Source: JAGPUQ01 sp050250395 (GTDB lineage Bacteria; Pseudomonadota; Gammaproteobacteria; Pseudomonadales; Porticoccaceae). Taken from it: a stretch of 64,000 nt of DNA. Position 1 is the first letter of the stretch, and every line of letters begins with the position of its first letter. A model generated the notes under the pieces. The model ran no database searches, was not told the origin of the DNA, and saw only the letters and a list, made by a program, of their open reading frames with translations. The position numbers were made by a program, and so were the translations under genes. Positions 50,963 to 58,988 of this stretch are shown in pieces. The DNA is taken from positions 76,622 to 140,621 of the forward strand of contig JBFWOQ010000004.1 in assembly GCA_050250395.1 (NCBI GenBank), in the 5' to 3' direction.

Positions 50963-51847
50963 TCAGCGCCCCGGTGCCAAAGCGCTCAGCGCATTGGTAT
51001 CGAAGCCGGGTTCGCCATCCGGCCGCAACGGCTGGATGCAGACGTGGTCGGCGCCATTGCTCCAGTGTGCCTCGATGCGCTTGTGGATGGCGGTCTCGTC
51101 GCCCCAGGCGACGATCCCGTCCACCAGGCGATCGCTGCCGCCATGCTCGAAATCGCGTTCTTCGAAACCCAGCCACAGCAGATTGTTGCGGTAGTTCCGC
51201 AAGCCCAGATAGAGCGCCATGAACTTGCGCGCCACCCGCCGCGCTTCGCTGGGATCCTTGATGAGCAGCACTTTCTGCTCCGGCGCCAGCAGCTTGTCCG
51301 GGCCCAGGATGGCGCGGGCGCGGGCGGTGTGTTCCGGGGTGACGAAGTAAGGATGCGCGCCATCGGCGACTTCCCCGGCGAGGCCGAGCATTTTGTCGCG
51401 CAGCGCGGCCAGGATCAGCGGCACGGGTTGGGGTGCCAGCGGAGCGGCGTAGCTCGCCGCGTTCATGGCCGCGACGTAGGCACGCATGGTGGCCACAGGT
51501 TTGCCGTAGTCGTGGTGGCGCATCGGGGTGACGATCTCGGCGTGGGAGACCCCGAGTCCCAGCACCAGGCGCCCGCCGCTGATCTCCTGGAGGGAGCGCC
51601 GCGCCGCGTTCATCGCCATCGCATCGCGGGCGTAGATATTGGCGATGCCGGTGGCCAGCTTCAGGCGGCTGGTCTCGCGCGCGAGCAGGGTCAGCAGCAC
51701 AAAAGGATCGCGGCCGAAGGCTTCGGGCACCCAGAGTGCGCCGTAGCCCAGTTGCTCCAGCCGCTGCGCCAGGGCGATGCAATCCGGATAGGCGTAGGCT
51801 TCGAGCCAGGTCCAGACGCCCAGGCGTCCCAGATCGGGTTTGGTCAT
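50963..51847 (-). CDS. LLM-class flavin/F420-dependent oxidoreductase, short type
   Basis: A 294-residue luciferase-like protein starting MTKPDLGRLGVWTWLEAYA. It has GYGALWVPEAFGRDPFVLLTLLAR-type region near residue 34, TGIANIYARDAMAMNAA, and GRLVLGLGVSHAEIV near 96, a pattern I associate with F420-linked LLM proteins of the TIGR03620 type common in actinobacteria. Whether this bacterium makes F420 cannot be seen here. The ATG at 51847 follows AAGG; a GTG at 51856 is possible. Divergent from an acyl-CoA dehydrogenase. Confidence 0.85.
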   Translation of the reverse strand: MTKPDLGRLGVWTWLEAYAYPDCIALAQRLEQLGYGALWVPEAFGRDPFVLLTLLARETSRLKLATGIANIYARDAMAMNAARRSLQEISGGRLVLGLGVSHAEIVTPMRHHDYGKPVATMRAYVAAMNAASYAAPLAPQPVPLILAALRDKMLGLAGEVADGAHPYFVTPEHTARARAILGPDKLLAPEQKVLLIKDPSEARRVARKFMALYLGLRNYRNNLLWLGFEERDFEHGGSDRLVDGIVAWGDETAIHKRIEAHWSNGADHVCIQPLRPDGEPGFDTNALSALAPGR

Positions 51848-51950
51848 GACGGGCACCTTGTCTTGGTTGGGAGTGGTCGCGCCATTATGGCGAAAACCGC
51901 AGGCCGTGGACGCCGGCCGCCGTGGCGCACCGGTCGCAGGCAGCGCTTGC

Positions 51951-51989
51951 CGGGTAGCGCGGGGCGGATAAGCTGGGATGCGCTACCCG
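51951..51989. promoter_or_regulatory. 10-bp inverted repeat, candidate operator
   Basis: CGGGTAGCGC and GCGCTACCCG are perfectly inverted with 19 bases between them, located between divergent catabolic genes. This is a plausible regulator site, but no regulator gene is adjacent. Confidence 0.3.
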
Positions 51990-52135
51990 GGGGTAGGAAG
52001 TGGTACCCTCTGGATGCGCCACGGGAACAGGGCGGCGCAAATTTGGCTGGTCTCGCCACGTCAGCCGTTTCACACGAAGTTCGGCGCCGAATTTTTGTAG
52101 CTGCCTTTCGCACATTGGCCTTTTCACACCGGCTC

Positions 52136-52157
52136 TTTCACATTTGTTTCACATTTG
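52136..52157 (+). repeat. 11-base tandem repeat before an acyl-CoA dehydrogenase
   Basis: TTTCACATTTG occurs twice in a row, ending 18 bases before the start codon; looser copies (TTTCGCACATTGG, TTTTCACACCGG) precede it at 52106 and 52121. It could be a protein-binding array. Confidence 0.7.
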
Positions 52158-52175
52158 TAACGGGGAACCCACGTC

Positions 52176-53333
52176 ATGGATTTCAATTTCACCGAAGAAC
52201 ACCAGATGCTGCTCGACACCGCGGACAAGATCGCGCGGGATTTCCCCCGCTCCTATTACGTCGAGTGCGCCAAGACCCAGACTTTTCCCCAGGCGCAATG
52301 GGATGCGCTGGCGGGCGCGGGGATTCTCGGCATCAATACGCCGGAAGCCTATGGCGGTTCGGGACTGGGCATGGTGGCGCTGGTGCTGCTGCAGGAGCGG
52401 CTCGCCGAGCGCGGCGTGGCGCCGCTGTTTTTCGTCGTCAACCAGGGCATCGCGGTGCCCAGTATCAGCCGCCACGGCACGGAGGAGCAGAAGCAGCGCT
52501 GGTTGCCGCCCATCGCCCGCGGCGAGAAGCGCTGCTGTTTCGCGATTACCGAGCCCAACGCCGGCACCAACACGTTCAAGATCCAGACCGTCGCGACGGA
52601 GGCGGGCGATCATTTCATCCTGAACGGCAACAAGCTGTTCATCAGTGGCATCAACGACGCCCACCAAGTGCTGGTGGTGGCCAAGACCAGCACGGCCGAT
52701 GGGCGCGCCGAGCTGACCCTGTTCGTGGTGGACACCGATTCCGCCGGGCTGTCCTGGGATCGCATGGACACCATGCTGATGAACGCCGAGGGACAGTTTT
52801 TCGTCTACTTCGACAATGTGAAGGTGCCGCGCGAAAACGTGCTGGGCAAGGTCGGGCGCGGCATCGAGGTGCTGTTCGACGCCTTGAACCCCGAGCGCAT
52901 GGTGGTGGCGGCGGGCGCGATCGGCGGCGGTCGTCATGCGCTCGCGCGCGGCGTCGAATACGCCAACGAGCGCAGCATCTTCAAAGGCCCCATCGGCGCC
53001 TACCAGGGTCTGCAACACCCCATGGCGGAGGCGCGCGCCCAGCTCGAAGCGGCCTCCCTGCTGGTGCTGAAGTCCGCCTGGCTGCACGACCAGGGTCAGT
53101 CACCCAAGGTGGTCGGCGACATCGCCAACATGGGCAAGCTGGTCGGCACCGACGCGGCCTACAAAGCCGCCGATGCCGCCCTCCAGTGTTTTGGCGGTTA
53201 CGGGTTCTGCGAGAGCTACGACATGCTGAGTCACTTCATCGCCGCGCGCCTGGGCAAGATTGCACCCATAAACCGCGAGATGACGCTGAACTACATCGGC
53301 GAGTTCATCCTGGGTTTACCCAAGTCCTATTGA
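52176..53333 (+). CDS. acyl-CoA dehydrogenase
   Basis: A 385-residue acyl-CoA dehydrogenase. Seen are MDFNFTEEHQMLLDTADKIA at the start, CFAITEPNAGTNTFKIQTVA near residue 125 (flavin contact), FILNGNKLFISGINDAH, the PERMVVAAGAIGGGRHALA stretch, and the C-terminal ALQCFGGYGFCESYDMLSHF. The sequence differs strongly from the ACAD10/11-like protein at 41079, so they act on different acyl-CoAs or at different steps. It has its own upstream region with repeats and is divergent from an LLM oxidoreductase. Confidence 0.93.
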   Translation: MDFNFTEEHQMLLDTADKIARDFPRSYYVECAKTQTFPQAQWDALAGAGILGINTPEAYGGSGLGMVALVLLQERLAERGVAPLFFVVNQGIAVPSISRHGTEEQKQRWLPPIARGEKRCCFAITEPNAGTNTFKIQTVATEAGDHFILNGNKLFISGINDAHQVLVVAKTSTADGRAELTLFVVDTDSAGLSWDRMDTMLMNAEGQFFVYFDNVKVPRENVLGKVGRGIEVLFDALNPERMVVAAGAIGGGRHALARGVEYANERSIFKGPIGAYQGLQHPMAEARAQLEAASLLVLKSAWLHDQGQSPKVVGDIANMGKLVGTDAAYKAADAALQCFGGYGFCESYDMLSHFIAARLGKIAPINREMTLNYIGEFILGLPKSY

Positions 53334-53553
53334 TCGGATCGGGGAACGGGATTCCCCTGGGGTGTGCAAGGCGATCGGATCCGACGGCGCCCGCCGTGGC
53401 GGTATGGGGGCGATCCCGCGCCGACTGGCAGGGTTGCCGGATGAGCGCAGCGGATACAGGATCGGGCTCGACGGGACGATTCCCGGGCTGGCAGATGCCG
53501 CCGGCGCCGCGATTTGCTCCGCCCCCGCCTTGATTCCCGCGCGGTCGCTGCGG

Positions 53554-53569
53554 GGCCGCTGAAAAAGTG
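53554..53569. repeat. short dispersed repeat
   Basis: GGCCGCTGAAAAAGTG shares 13 bases with the inverted copy at 34296-34316, in the noncoding 290 bases between the acyl-CoA dehydrogenase and the next LLM gene. Nothing else is recognised in that stretch apart from a weak GGGGAA/TTCCCC hairpin at 53341-53357. Confidence 0.35.
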
Positions 53570-53621
53570 TTGGCGGAGCAGGCGTCGATTGCCGCACCGC
53601 CGGGAGCCCAGGCGGACCGGC

Positions 53622-54683
53622 TCAGACGCCCGCCATCACCTCCGCCCAGCGCTCCAGGATGTCGTCGTCGCCGGGGCAGGTGATGACCGCCAGTTCGTCG
53701 TAGCCGATGCGGTCGAGCTCCCGGATGCGCTCGCGCAGCTCGGCGATGGGTGCGGTCATGCTCGCCTGGGCGATCAGCTCCGGGGTGATGAAGCGCGCCT
53801 CGTCGTCGCGCACGAAGAGTGCGTGACCGCGGTGCAGGGAAAGGTAGCGCGCGTCTTCCGGTTGGTAGCTCTCGTAGAGGCGGCGGTACTCGGTCAGGGC
53901 TTCGGACTCTTCGCCGCCAGCGCTCATCAGCGAGCCGTATTGCCCGGCTTCGATCTGGTTGTGGAAAAACACCGCCGCCATGGGGCCGCCCTGGCGCAGC
54001 GCCATGGGGCTCGCGGCGGTCTCGCCCGCGCGCAGCGGACAGCCCGAGGACAGCAGGGCGGCCTTGAAGGAACGGCTGCCGTTGCCCGCTTCCCGCCAGA
54101 CGGATTCCATGTCGGCCATGTCGGCGCGCGCGCTCTCCAGGGTCGAGTGGATGTTCATCCAGTCGGCGCGCAGCTCGGCGGTCAGGCGCCGCATGCGCGG
54201 GCCCTGGGCGGCGATATAGGTGGGCACGGGATCACGCAGGTTGATCACCCCGTCATCCGGGTGCAGGAAGGCGATCTTGCGTTTCTTGTTCTCGAACTCC
54301 CATTCCACCCTGTCGCCCCGCAGCAGGCCGTTCACGGTTTCGATGTAGGGGCGGATATCGTCCACCCTGACCGGGCCGTGACCCATGGCGCGGCGGCCGG
54401 AGAAACCGGTGCCGATGCCCATGATGATGCGCCCGGGCGCCAGGCTGTTGAGGGTCGCCAGGCTGTTGGCGGTCTGCGGTGCGATGCGATTGGAAGGAAT
54501 CAGCACGCCGGTGGCCAGCTTGATCCTGCTGGTCTGGGTCGCGGCCACTGCCATCATCGCGATCGGATCCGCCGCCACCATCTGGCTGTCCTCGAACCAG
54601 GCGGTTCGAAAGCCCAGCTGCTCGGCGCGTACCGCTACCTTCCAGCCGTCGGCGCCGCGCGCCACGCATACGCTGATGTCCAT
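53622..54683 (-). CDS. LLM-class flavin-dependent oxidoreductase
   Basis: A 353-residue luciferase-like oxidoreductase. It opens with MDISVCVARGADGWKVAVRA, then has FRTAWFEDSQMVAADPIAMM near residue 28, IKLATGVLIPSNRIAPQTANS, and GIGTGFSGRRAMGHGPVRVD near 90, the pattern of F420- or FMN-dependent methylenetetrahydromethanopterin reductase-like family members. The upstream DNA is shared with the class II ribonucleotide reductase gene, divergently read, 155 bases apart. No functional link between the two is evident. Confidence 0.88.
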   Translation of the reverse strand: MDISVCVARGADGWKVAVRAEQLGFRTAWFEDSQMVAADPIAMMAVAATQTSRIKLATGVLIPSNRIAPQTANSLATLNSLAPGRIIMGIGTGFSGRRAMGHGPVRVDDIRPYIETVNGLLRGDRVEWEFENKKRKIAFLHPDDGVINLRDPVPTYIAAQGPRMRRLTAELRADWMNIHSTLESARADMADMESVWREAGNGSRSFKAALLSSGCPLRAGETAASPMALRQGGPMAAVFFHNQIEAGQYGSLMSAGGEESEALTEYRRLYESYQPEDARYLSLHRGHALFVRDDEARFITPELIAQASMTAPIAELRERIRELDRIGYDELAVITCPGDDDILERWAEVMAGV

Positions 54684-54838
54684 GTCGTCTCCCCCGTTTA
54701 TGGTTTATGGTTGCAACGCACAGCTGCGGCGGACCGCCGCCCCCGACTCTAGCATGTCCCGCCGCCGGGTGAAGCGGCGGCGGCCGCCGCACCGGGAAGG
54801 CAGATCGCGCCGCGACCAGGCAGCCGAGAGGTTCCGGC

Positions 54839-56632
54839 ATGGTGGAGTGGTCTCCCGTATCGCAGCGGATCTGGCACCAGAAATATCGGCTCGCCGATGC
54901 GTTCGGGCGACCGGTCGAGGCGAACATCGAGGCGACCTGGGACCGGGTCGCCGCGGCGCTCGCCACCCGGGAGGCGGACCCGGCGCTGTGGACCGGGCGC
55001 TTTCGCGCGGCCCTGGCGGACTTCCGCTTCATGCCGGCCGGGCGCATCCTGGCCGGCGCCGGCACGGCCCGCGACGTCACCCTGTGCAACTGCTTTGTCA
55101 TGGGCACCCTCCCCGACGACATGGGCGGGATCTTCGAACACCTGCGCGAAGCGGCGCTGACCCTGCAACAGGGCGGCGGCATCGGTTACGACTTCTCCAC
55201 CCTGCGCCCCAGGGGCGCGCTGGTGCACGGGATCGGCGCGGATGCCTCCGGTCCGGTCAGCTTCATGGCGGTGTGGGATGCCATGTGCACGACCATTTTG
55301 TCGGCCGGCTACCGGCGCGGCGCCATGATGGCGTCGCTCGCCTGCGATCATCCGGACATAGAGGACTTCGTCGCCGCCAAGGCGCAGCCGGGACGGCTGA
55401 CCAACTTCAACCTTTCGGTGCTGGTGACCGACGACTTCATGGCGGCGGTGCGGGCGGACGCACCCTGGGAACTGAAGTTCGGCGGTGCCGTGTTCCGCAC
55501 CCTGCCGGCGCGGGCGCTCTGGGACCGGATCCTGCGCGCCAGCTACGACACCGCCGAACCCGGCGTGATCTTCATCGACCGGATCAATGCCCGCAACAAC
55601 CTCGGCTATTGCGAGACCATCGCCACCACCAATCCCTGCGGCGAGCAGCCGCTGCCGCCCTACGGCGCCTGCGTGCTGGGCTCGGTCAATCTCGCCGCGC
55701 TGGTCGAGCGGCCCTTTACGAGCGCTGCCGCGCTCGATCTGGAGCAACTGACGGCGGTAACGCGCCTTGGCGTGCGCATGCTCGACAACGCCATCGACGT
55801 CTCGCGCTTTCCGCTGGACGCGCAGCGCCGCGAAGCCAGGGCCAAGCGCCGCATCGGCCTCGGCATCACTGGCCTCGCCGACGCGCTGATCCTGTGCGGA
55901 CTGACCTACGGCAGTGCCGAAGCGCTGGCGGCGACCGAGCACTGGCTGCGCCATCTGCGCCGCGCCGCCTATCTCGCCTCCACCGAGCTTGCGGCGGAGA
56001 AGGACGCCTTCCCCCTGTTCGACCGCGATCGCTACCTGGCGAGTGCGAATGTCCGCGCGCTGGAGCCGGAGCTGCGCGCCGCCATCGCCGAGCACGGCAT
56101 GCGCAACGGACTGGTGACCTCGGTGGCGCCCACGGGCACCATCTCCCTGGTCGCCGACAACCTGTCTTCGGGGCTGGAACCGGTCTATGCGCTGGCGTAC
56201 ACGCGCAACGTCCTGCTGCCGGACGGCACCCGCCGCGCCGAGCATATGACCGACCATGCCTACCGCCTGTTCCGGCAGCTCAAGGGCGAACGGGCGGCTG
56301 TGCCGGCGACTTTCGTCACCGCCCGGGAGCTGGCGCCAGCCGCGCACCTGGCCATGCAGGCGGCGGTGCAGAAATACATCGATGCCGCGGTCTCCAAGAC
56401 CATCAACCTGCCGGCCGAAATTCCCTTCGCGGATTTCAGGAATATCTACGATCAGGCCTATGATCTCGGCTGCAAGGGGTGCACCAGCTACCGGCCGAAT
56501 GCGGTGCGCGGCGCGGTACTGAGCGACGATGAGCGGGTTTTCCGGCGCTGCGCCAAGTGTGCGGCGGCGGCGCGTATCCATCAGGAAGGTTGCGATATCT
56601 GTACCGCCTGCGGTGATTCCCGCTGCCTGTAG
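54839..56632 (+). CDS. nrdZ: adenosylcobalamin-dependent (class II) ribonucleotide reductase, NrdZ-like
   Basis: Makes deoxyribonucleotides without oxygen, using vitamin B12 as radical source. The 597 residues contain TLCNCFVMG near residue 83 with a redox Cys, the GGGIGYDFSTLRPRG stretch, and the active-site loop TTNPCGEQPLPPYGACVLGSVNL near residue 265. SVAPTGTISLVADNLSSGLEP follows, and the C-terminal 40 residues hold a Cys array ending CDICTACGDSRC that should relay electrons from thioredoxin. It is shorter than most class II enzymes and resembles the Mycobacterium tuberculosis NrdZ layout. AGAGGTT precedes the ATG. It leads a four-gene rightward unit. Confidence 0.92.
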   Translation: MVEWSPVSQRIWHQKYRLADAFGRPVEANIEATWDRVAAALATREADPALWTGRFRAALADFRFMPAGRILAGAGTARDVTLCNCFVMGTLPDDMGGIFEHLREAALTLQQGGGIGYDFSTLRPRGALVHGIGADASGPVSFMAVWDAMCTTILSAGYRRGAMMASLACDHPDIEDFVAAKAQPGRLTNFNLSVLVTDDFMAAVRADAPWELKFGGAVFRTLPARALWDRILRASYDTAEPGVIFIDRINARNNLGYCETIATTNPCGEQPLPPYGACVLGSVNLAALVERPFTSAAALDLEQLTAVTRLGVRMLDNAIDVSRFPLDAQRREARAKRRIGLGITGLADALILCGLTYGSAEALAATEHWLRHLRRAAYLASTELAAEKDAFPLFDRDRYLASANVRALEPELRAAIAEHGMRNGLVTSVAPTGTISLVADNLSSGLEPVYALAYTRNVLLPDGTRRAEHMTDHAYRLFRQLKGERAAVPATFVTARELAPAAHLAMQAAVQKYIDAAVSKTINLPAEIPFADFRNIYDQAYDLGCKGCTSYRPNAVRGAVLSDDERVFRRCAKCAAAARIHQEGCDICTACGDSRCL

Positions 56633-56662
56633 CGGGCATCGGGAGCTGAGCGAGGAACTGCC

Positions 56663-57343
56663 ATGACCAGAGTGTTTCAGAACCGGACCGAGGCCGGGCG
56701 GCGCCTCGGCCAGGCGCTGTACCGCTACGCGGGGCGCAGCGATACCCTGGTGCTGGCGCTGCCTCGCGGCGGCGTGCCGGTAGGATTTGAGGTTGCCCGC
56801 GCCATCGGAGCACCCCTCGATCTCCTGCTGGTGCGCAAGCTGGGGGTGCCGGGTCAGGAGGAGCTGGCCATGGGCGCCATCGCCAGCGGCGGCGTGCAGG
56901 TATTGAACCCGGACTTGGTGGCTTCACTGGGTCTCGACGCCGAGGTGATCGCGGCGAGCGCCGCGCGCGAACAGCGTGAACTGGCGCGGCGGGAGTCGGC
57001 CTACCGTGGCGATCGCCCGCCACCCGCCATCGCGGGGCGCTGCGTCATTCTGGTGGACGACGGCCTTGCCACCGGCGCCACCATGCGCGCGGCGGTCGCG
57101 GCGCTGCGACAGCAACAGCCGGGACGTATTGTGGTCGCGGTGCCGGTGGCGCCGCCCGATACGGTGGCGCGCCTGCGCGCGGAAGCCGATGACGTGATCT
57201 GCCTGGAAGCCCCCGCGGCCTTCTTCGCGATCGGTCCCTGGTACCGGGAGTTTCCGCAGCTCACCGACAACGAGGTTCGGGAATTGCTGGCCGAGGCCTG
57301 GCGGGACTCCGGCGCGGGCGACGACGGGCGGAGCGCGCCATGA
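56663..57343 (+). CDS. phosphoribosyltransferase (COG1926 type)
   Basis: A 226-residue type I phosphoribosyltransferase. The PRPP-binding loop ILVDDGLATGATMRAAV is near residue 130, and LALPRGGVPVGFEVARAIGAPLDLLLVRKLG-type sequence near 30-55 marks the COG1926 group. The acceptor substrate is unknown. In M. tuberculosis Rv0571c, as I recall it, the same domain is fused to an alpha/beta hydrolase; here the hydrolase is a separate gene overlapping by four bases. It follows nrdZ by 30 bases. The next enzyme but one makes PRPP, its expected cosubstrate. Confidence 0.88.
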   Translation: MTRVFQNRTEAGRRLGQALYRYAGRSDTLVLALPRGGVPVGFEVARAIGAPLDLLLVRKLGVPGQEELAMGAIASGGVQVLNPDLVASLGLDAEVIAASAAREQRELARRESAYRGDRPPPAIAGRCVILVDDGLATGATMRAAVAALRQQQPGRIVVAVPVAPPDTVARLRAEADDVICLEAPAAFFAIGPWYREFPQLTDNEVRELLAEAWRDSGAGDDGRSAP

Positions 57344-57987
57344 ACCATCGCGAGGTCCGGGTGGAGGTGGGGGATGCCCTGCTCGACGGTGCGCTGGCCG
57401 TCGCGGTGGCCGGGGCGGGCCTGGTCATCTTTGCCCACGGCAGCGGCAGTGGTCGCCTGAGCCCGCGCAATCTCCAGGTCGCCGGGGTGCTGAACCGGGC
57501 GGGGTTGTCGACCCTGCTGTTCGATCTGCTGACCCCGGACGAACAGGCGCTCGACGAGCGCACGGGAGCATTGCGTTTCGATATCGACCTGCTGAGTGCC
57601 CGCCTGGTCGGGGTGATCGACTGGGTGCAACGGCAGGAGGCGATCGCCGGACTGCGGATCGGCCTGTTTGGCGCCAGCACCGGCGCCGCGGCGGCGCTGG
57701 GCGCGGCGGCCGAGCGCCCCGGCAGCGTCGCCGCGGTGGTATCGCGCGGCGGCCGGCCCGATCTGGCGCTGGCCAGCCTGCCCGCCGTGATGGCGCCCAC
57801 GCTGTTGATCGTCGGCGGCGAGGACGGCGTGGTGATCGAACTGAACCGCAAGGCCGCCGCCCGGCTGCGCGCACCCCATCGCCTGGAGATCGTGCCCGGC
57901 GCCACCCATCTGTTCCCGGAGCCCGGCGCCCTGGAGCGGGTTGCGGAACTCACCCGCGACTGGTTCGTGGAGCATCTCGCGCCATGA
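57340..57987 (+). CDS. alpha/beta hydrolase (dienelactone-hydrolase-like)
   Basis: A 215-residue alpha/beta hydrolase. The oxyanion region VIFAHGSGSGRLSPRN is near residue 30, the nucleophile Ser in LFGASTGAAAALGAA near 107, the acid in LIVGGEDGVVIELN near 160, and the His in GATHLFPEPG near 190. All triad residues are present, so it should be active; the substrate is unknown. It overlaps the preceding phosphoribosyltransferase gene and the following PRPP synthetase gene by four bases each (ATGA), so these three proteins are tightly co-produced. Confidence 0.87.
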   Translation: MNHREVRVEVGDALLDGALAVAVAGAGLVIFAHGSGSGRLSPRNLQVAGVLNRAGLSTLLFDLLTPDEQALDERTGALRFDIDLLSARLVGVIDWVQRQEAIAGLRIGLFGASTGAAAALGAAAERPGSVAAVVSRGGRPDLALASLPAVMAPTLLIVGGEDGVVIELNRKAAARLRAPHRLEIVPGATHLFPEPGALERVAELTRDWFVEHLAP

Positions 57988-58970
57988 CCGACCCGGCTTT
58001 GAAGCTGTTTGCCCTGAGCGAAAGCGGGGCGCTCGGCGCGCGTATCGCCACCGCCCTGGGAGTCGCGCTCGGCATGCACGAAGAGCGGGATTTCGAGGAC
58101 GGCGAACACAAGATCAGGCCGTTGGAAAGCGTCCGCAACGGCGATGTCTTCGTGGTGCAGTCGCTGTACGGCGAGCCGGAAAAATCCGTCAACGACAAAT
58201 TTCTCCGGCTGTTGTTTTTCATCGGCGCGCTGAAGGATGCCGGTGCGGCGCGGGTGACGGCGGTGATTCCCTATCTCTGCTACGCGCGCAAGGACCGCAA
58301 GACCAAAGCGCGCGACCCGATCACCACCCGCTATGTGGCGCAACTGCTGGAGGCGGTCGGCACGGATCGGGTGGCGGTGCTGGATGTCCACAATCCGGCG
58401 GCCTTCCAGAACGCTTTTCGCTGCGCGACCGAGCTGCTCGATACCGCGCGCCTGTTTGCCGGGCATTTCGCGGCGCGCATCGGCGTCGAGCCGGTGGTCG
58501 TGGTGTCGCCCGACACCGGCGGCATCAAGCGGGCGGAGCGGCTGCGCGAGACGCTCGGCCGGGAGCTGGGTCGCGCGGTGGGCAGCGCGTTCATGGAGAA
58601 GAAGCGCAGCGCCGGTGTGGTCAGCGGTGAAGCGCTGGTGGGGGAGGTCGAGGGCGCCACCGTCATCGTCGTCGACGATCTGATCAGCACCGGCGGCACC
58701 CTCCTGCGCGCCGCTCAGGCGTGCCGGCGACAGGGCGCGCGCAGGGTTCATGCCGTTGCCGCGCACGGCTTGTTCGTGGGCGAGGCGGGCCGGCTGCTGG
58801 CCGATCCGGCGCTGGACAGCCTGGTGGTCACCGACTCGATCCCACCCTTCCGTCTGGAGGAAACGCCGGCGCGCGCCAAACTGACGCCGATCGAAATCGC
58901 GCCGCTGCTTGCCGAAGCCATCCGCCGCATCCACGCGGGCGGCTCCCTCGTCGAATTGCTGGGGGAATAG
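57984..58970 (+). CDS. atypical ribose-phosphate pyrophosphokinase (PRPP synthetase)
   Basis: Expected to make PRPP from ribose 5-phosphate and ATP. The 328 residues have RDFEDGEHKIRPLESVRNGDVFVVQ-type start, YLCYARKDRKTKARDPITTRYVAQLL near residue 95, and the PRPP-binding VVDDLISTGGTLL near 230. The usual ion-binding DLHAxQIQGFF reads DVHNPAAFQNAFR, and the catalytic loop is KRAERLRETLG, so it belongs to a divergent branch rather than the housekeeping enzyme. Being last in the nrdZ unit, it may supply the phosphoribosyltransferases of this locus with PRPP. Confidence 0.88.
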   Translation: MTDPALKLFALSESGALGARIATALGVALGMHEERDFEDGEHKIRPLESVRNGDVFVVQSLYGEPEKSVNDKFLRLLFFIGALKDAGAARVTAVIPYLCYARKDRKTKARDPITTRYVAQLLEAVGTDRVAVLDVHNPAAFQNAFRCATELLDTARLFAGHFAARIGVEPVVVVSPDTGGIKRAERLRETLGRELGRAVGSAFMEKKRSAGVVSGEALVGEVEGATVIVVDDLISTGGTLLRAAQACRRQGARRVHAVAAHGLFVGEAGRLLADPALDSLVVTDSIPPFRLEETPARAKLTPIEIAPLLAEAIRRIHAGGSLVELLGE

Positions 58971-58988
58971 GGCACCGTCGCAAGGCGG

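Larger units (their letters stand above)
51848..52175. other. divergent promoter region with repeats
   Basis: About 330 bases between an LLM gene and an acyl-CoA dehydrogenase, with no gene. It contains CGGGTAGCGC (51951-51960) inverted as GCGCTACCCG (51980-51989), and several TTTCACA-like words in the 90 bases before the dehydrogenase start. Confidence 0.6.

Noticed and set aside
50819..53533. A very long open frame on the plus strand (over 900 codons) across 50819-53533.
   Set aside because: It runs antisense to the LLM gene and in another frame of the acyl-CoA dehydrogenase; composition is Arg/Ala-rich as expected from GC-rich shadow frames.
54684..54838. Cobalamin riboswitch or FNR box upstream of the class II ribonucleotide reductase.
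   Set aside because: No B12-box-like sequence and no TTGAT-N4-ATCAA palindrome was seen in these 155 bases, nor before the CapA-like or nicotinamidase genes.
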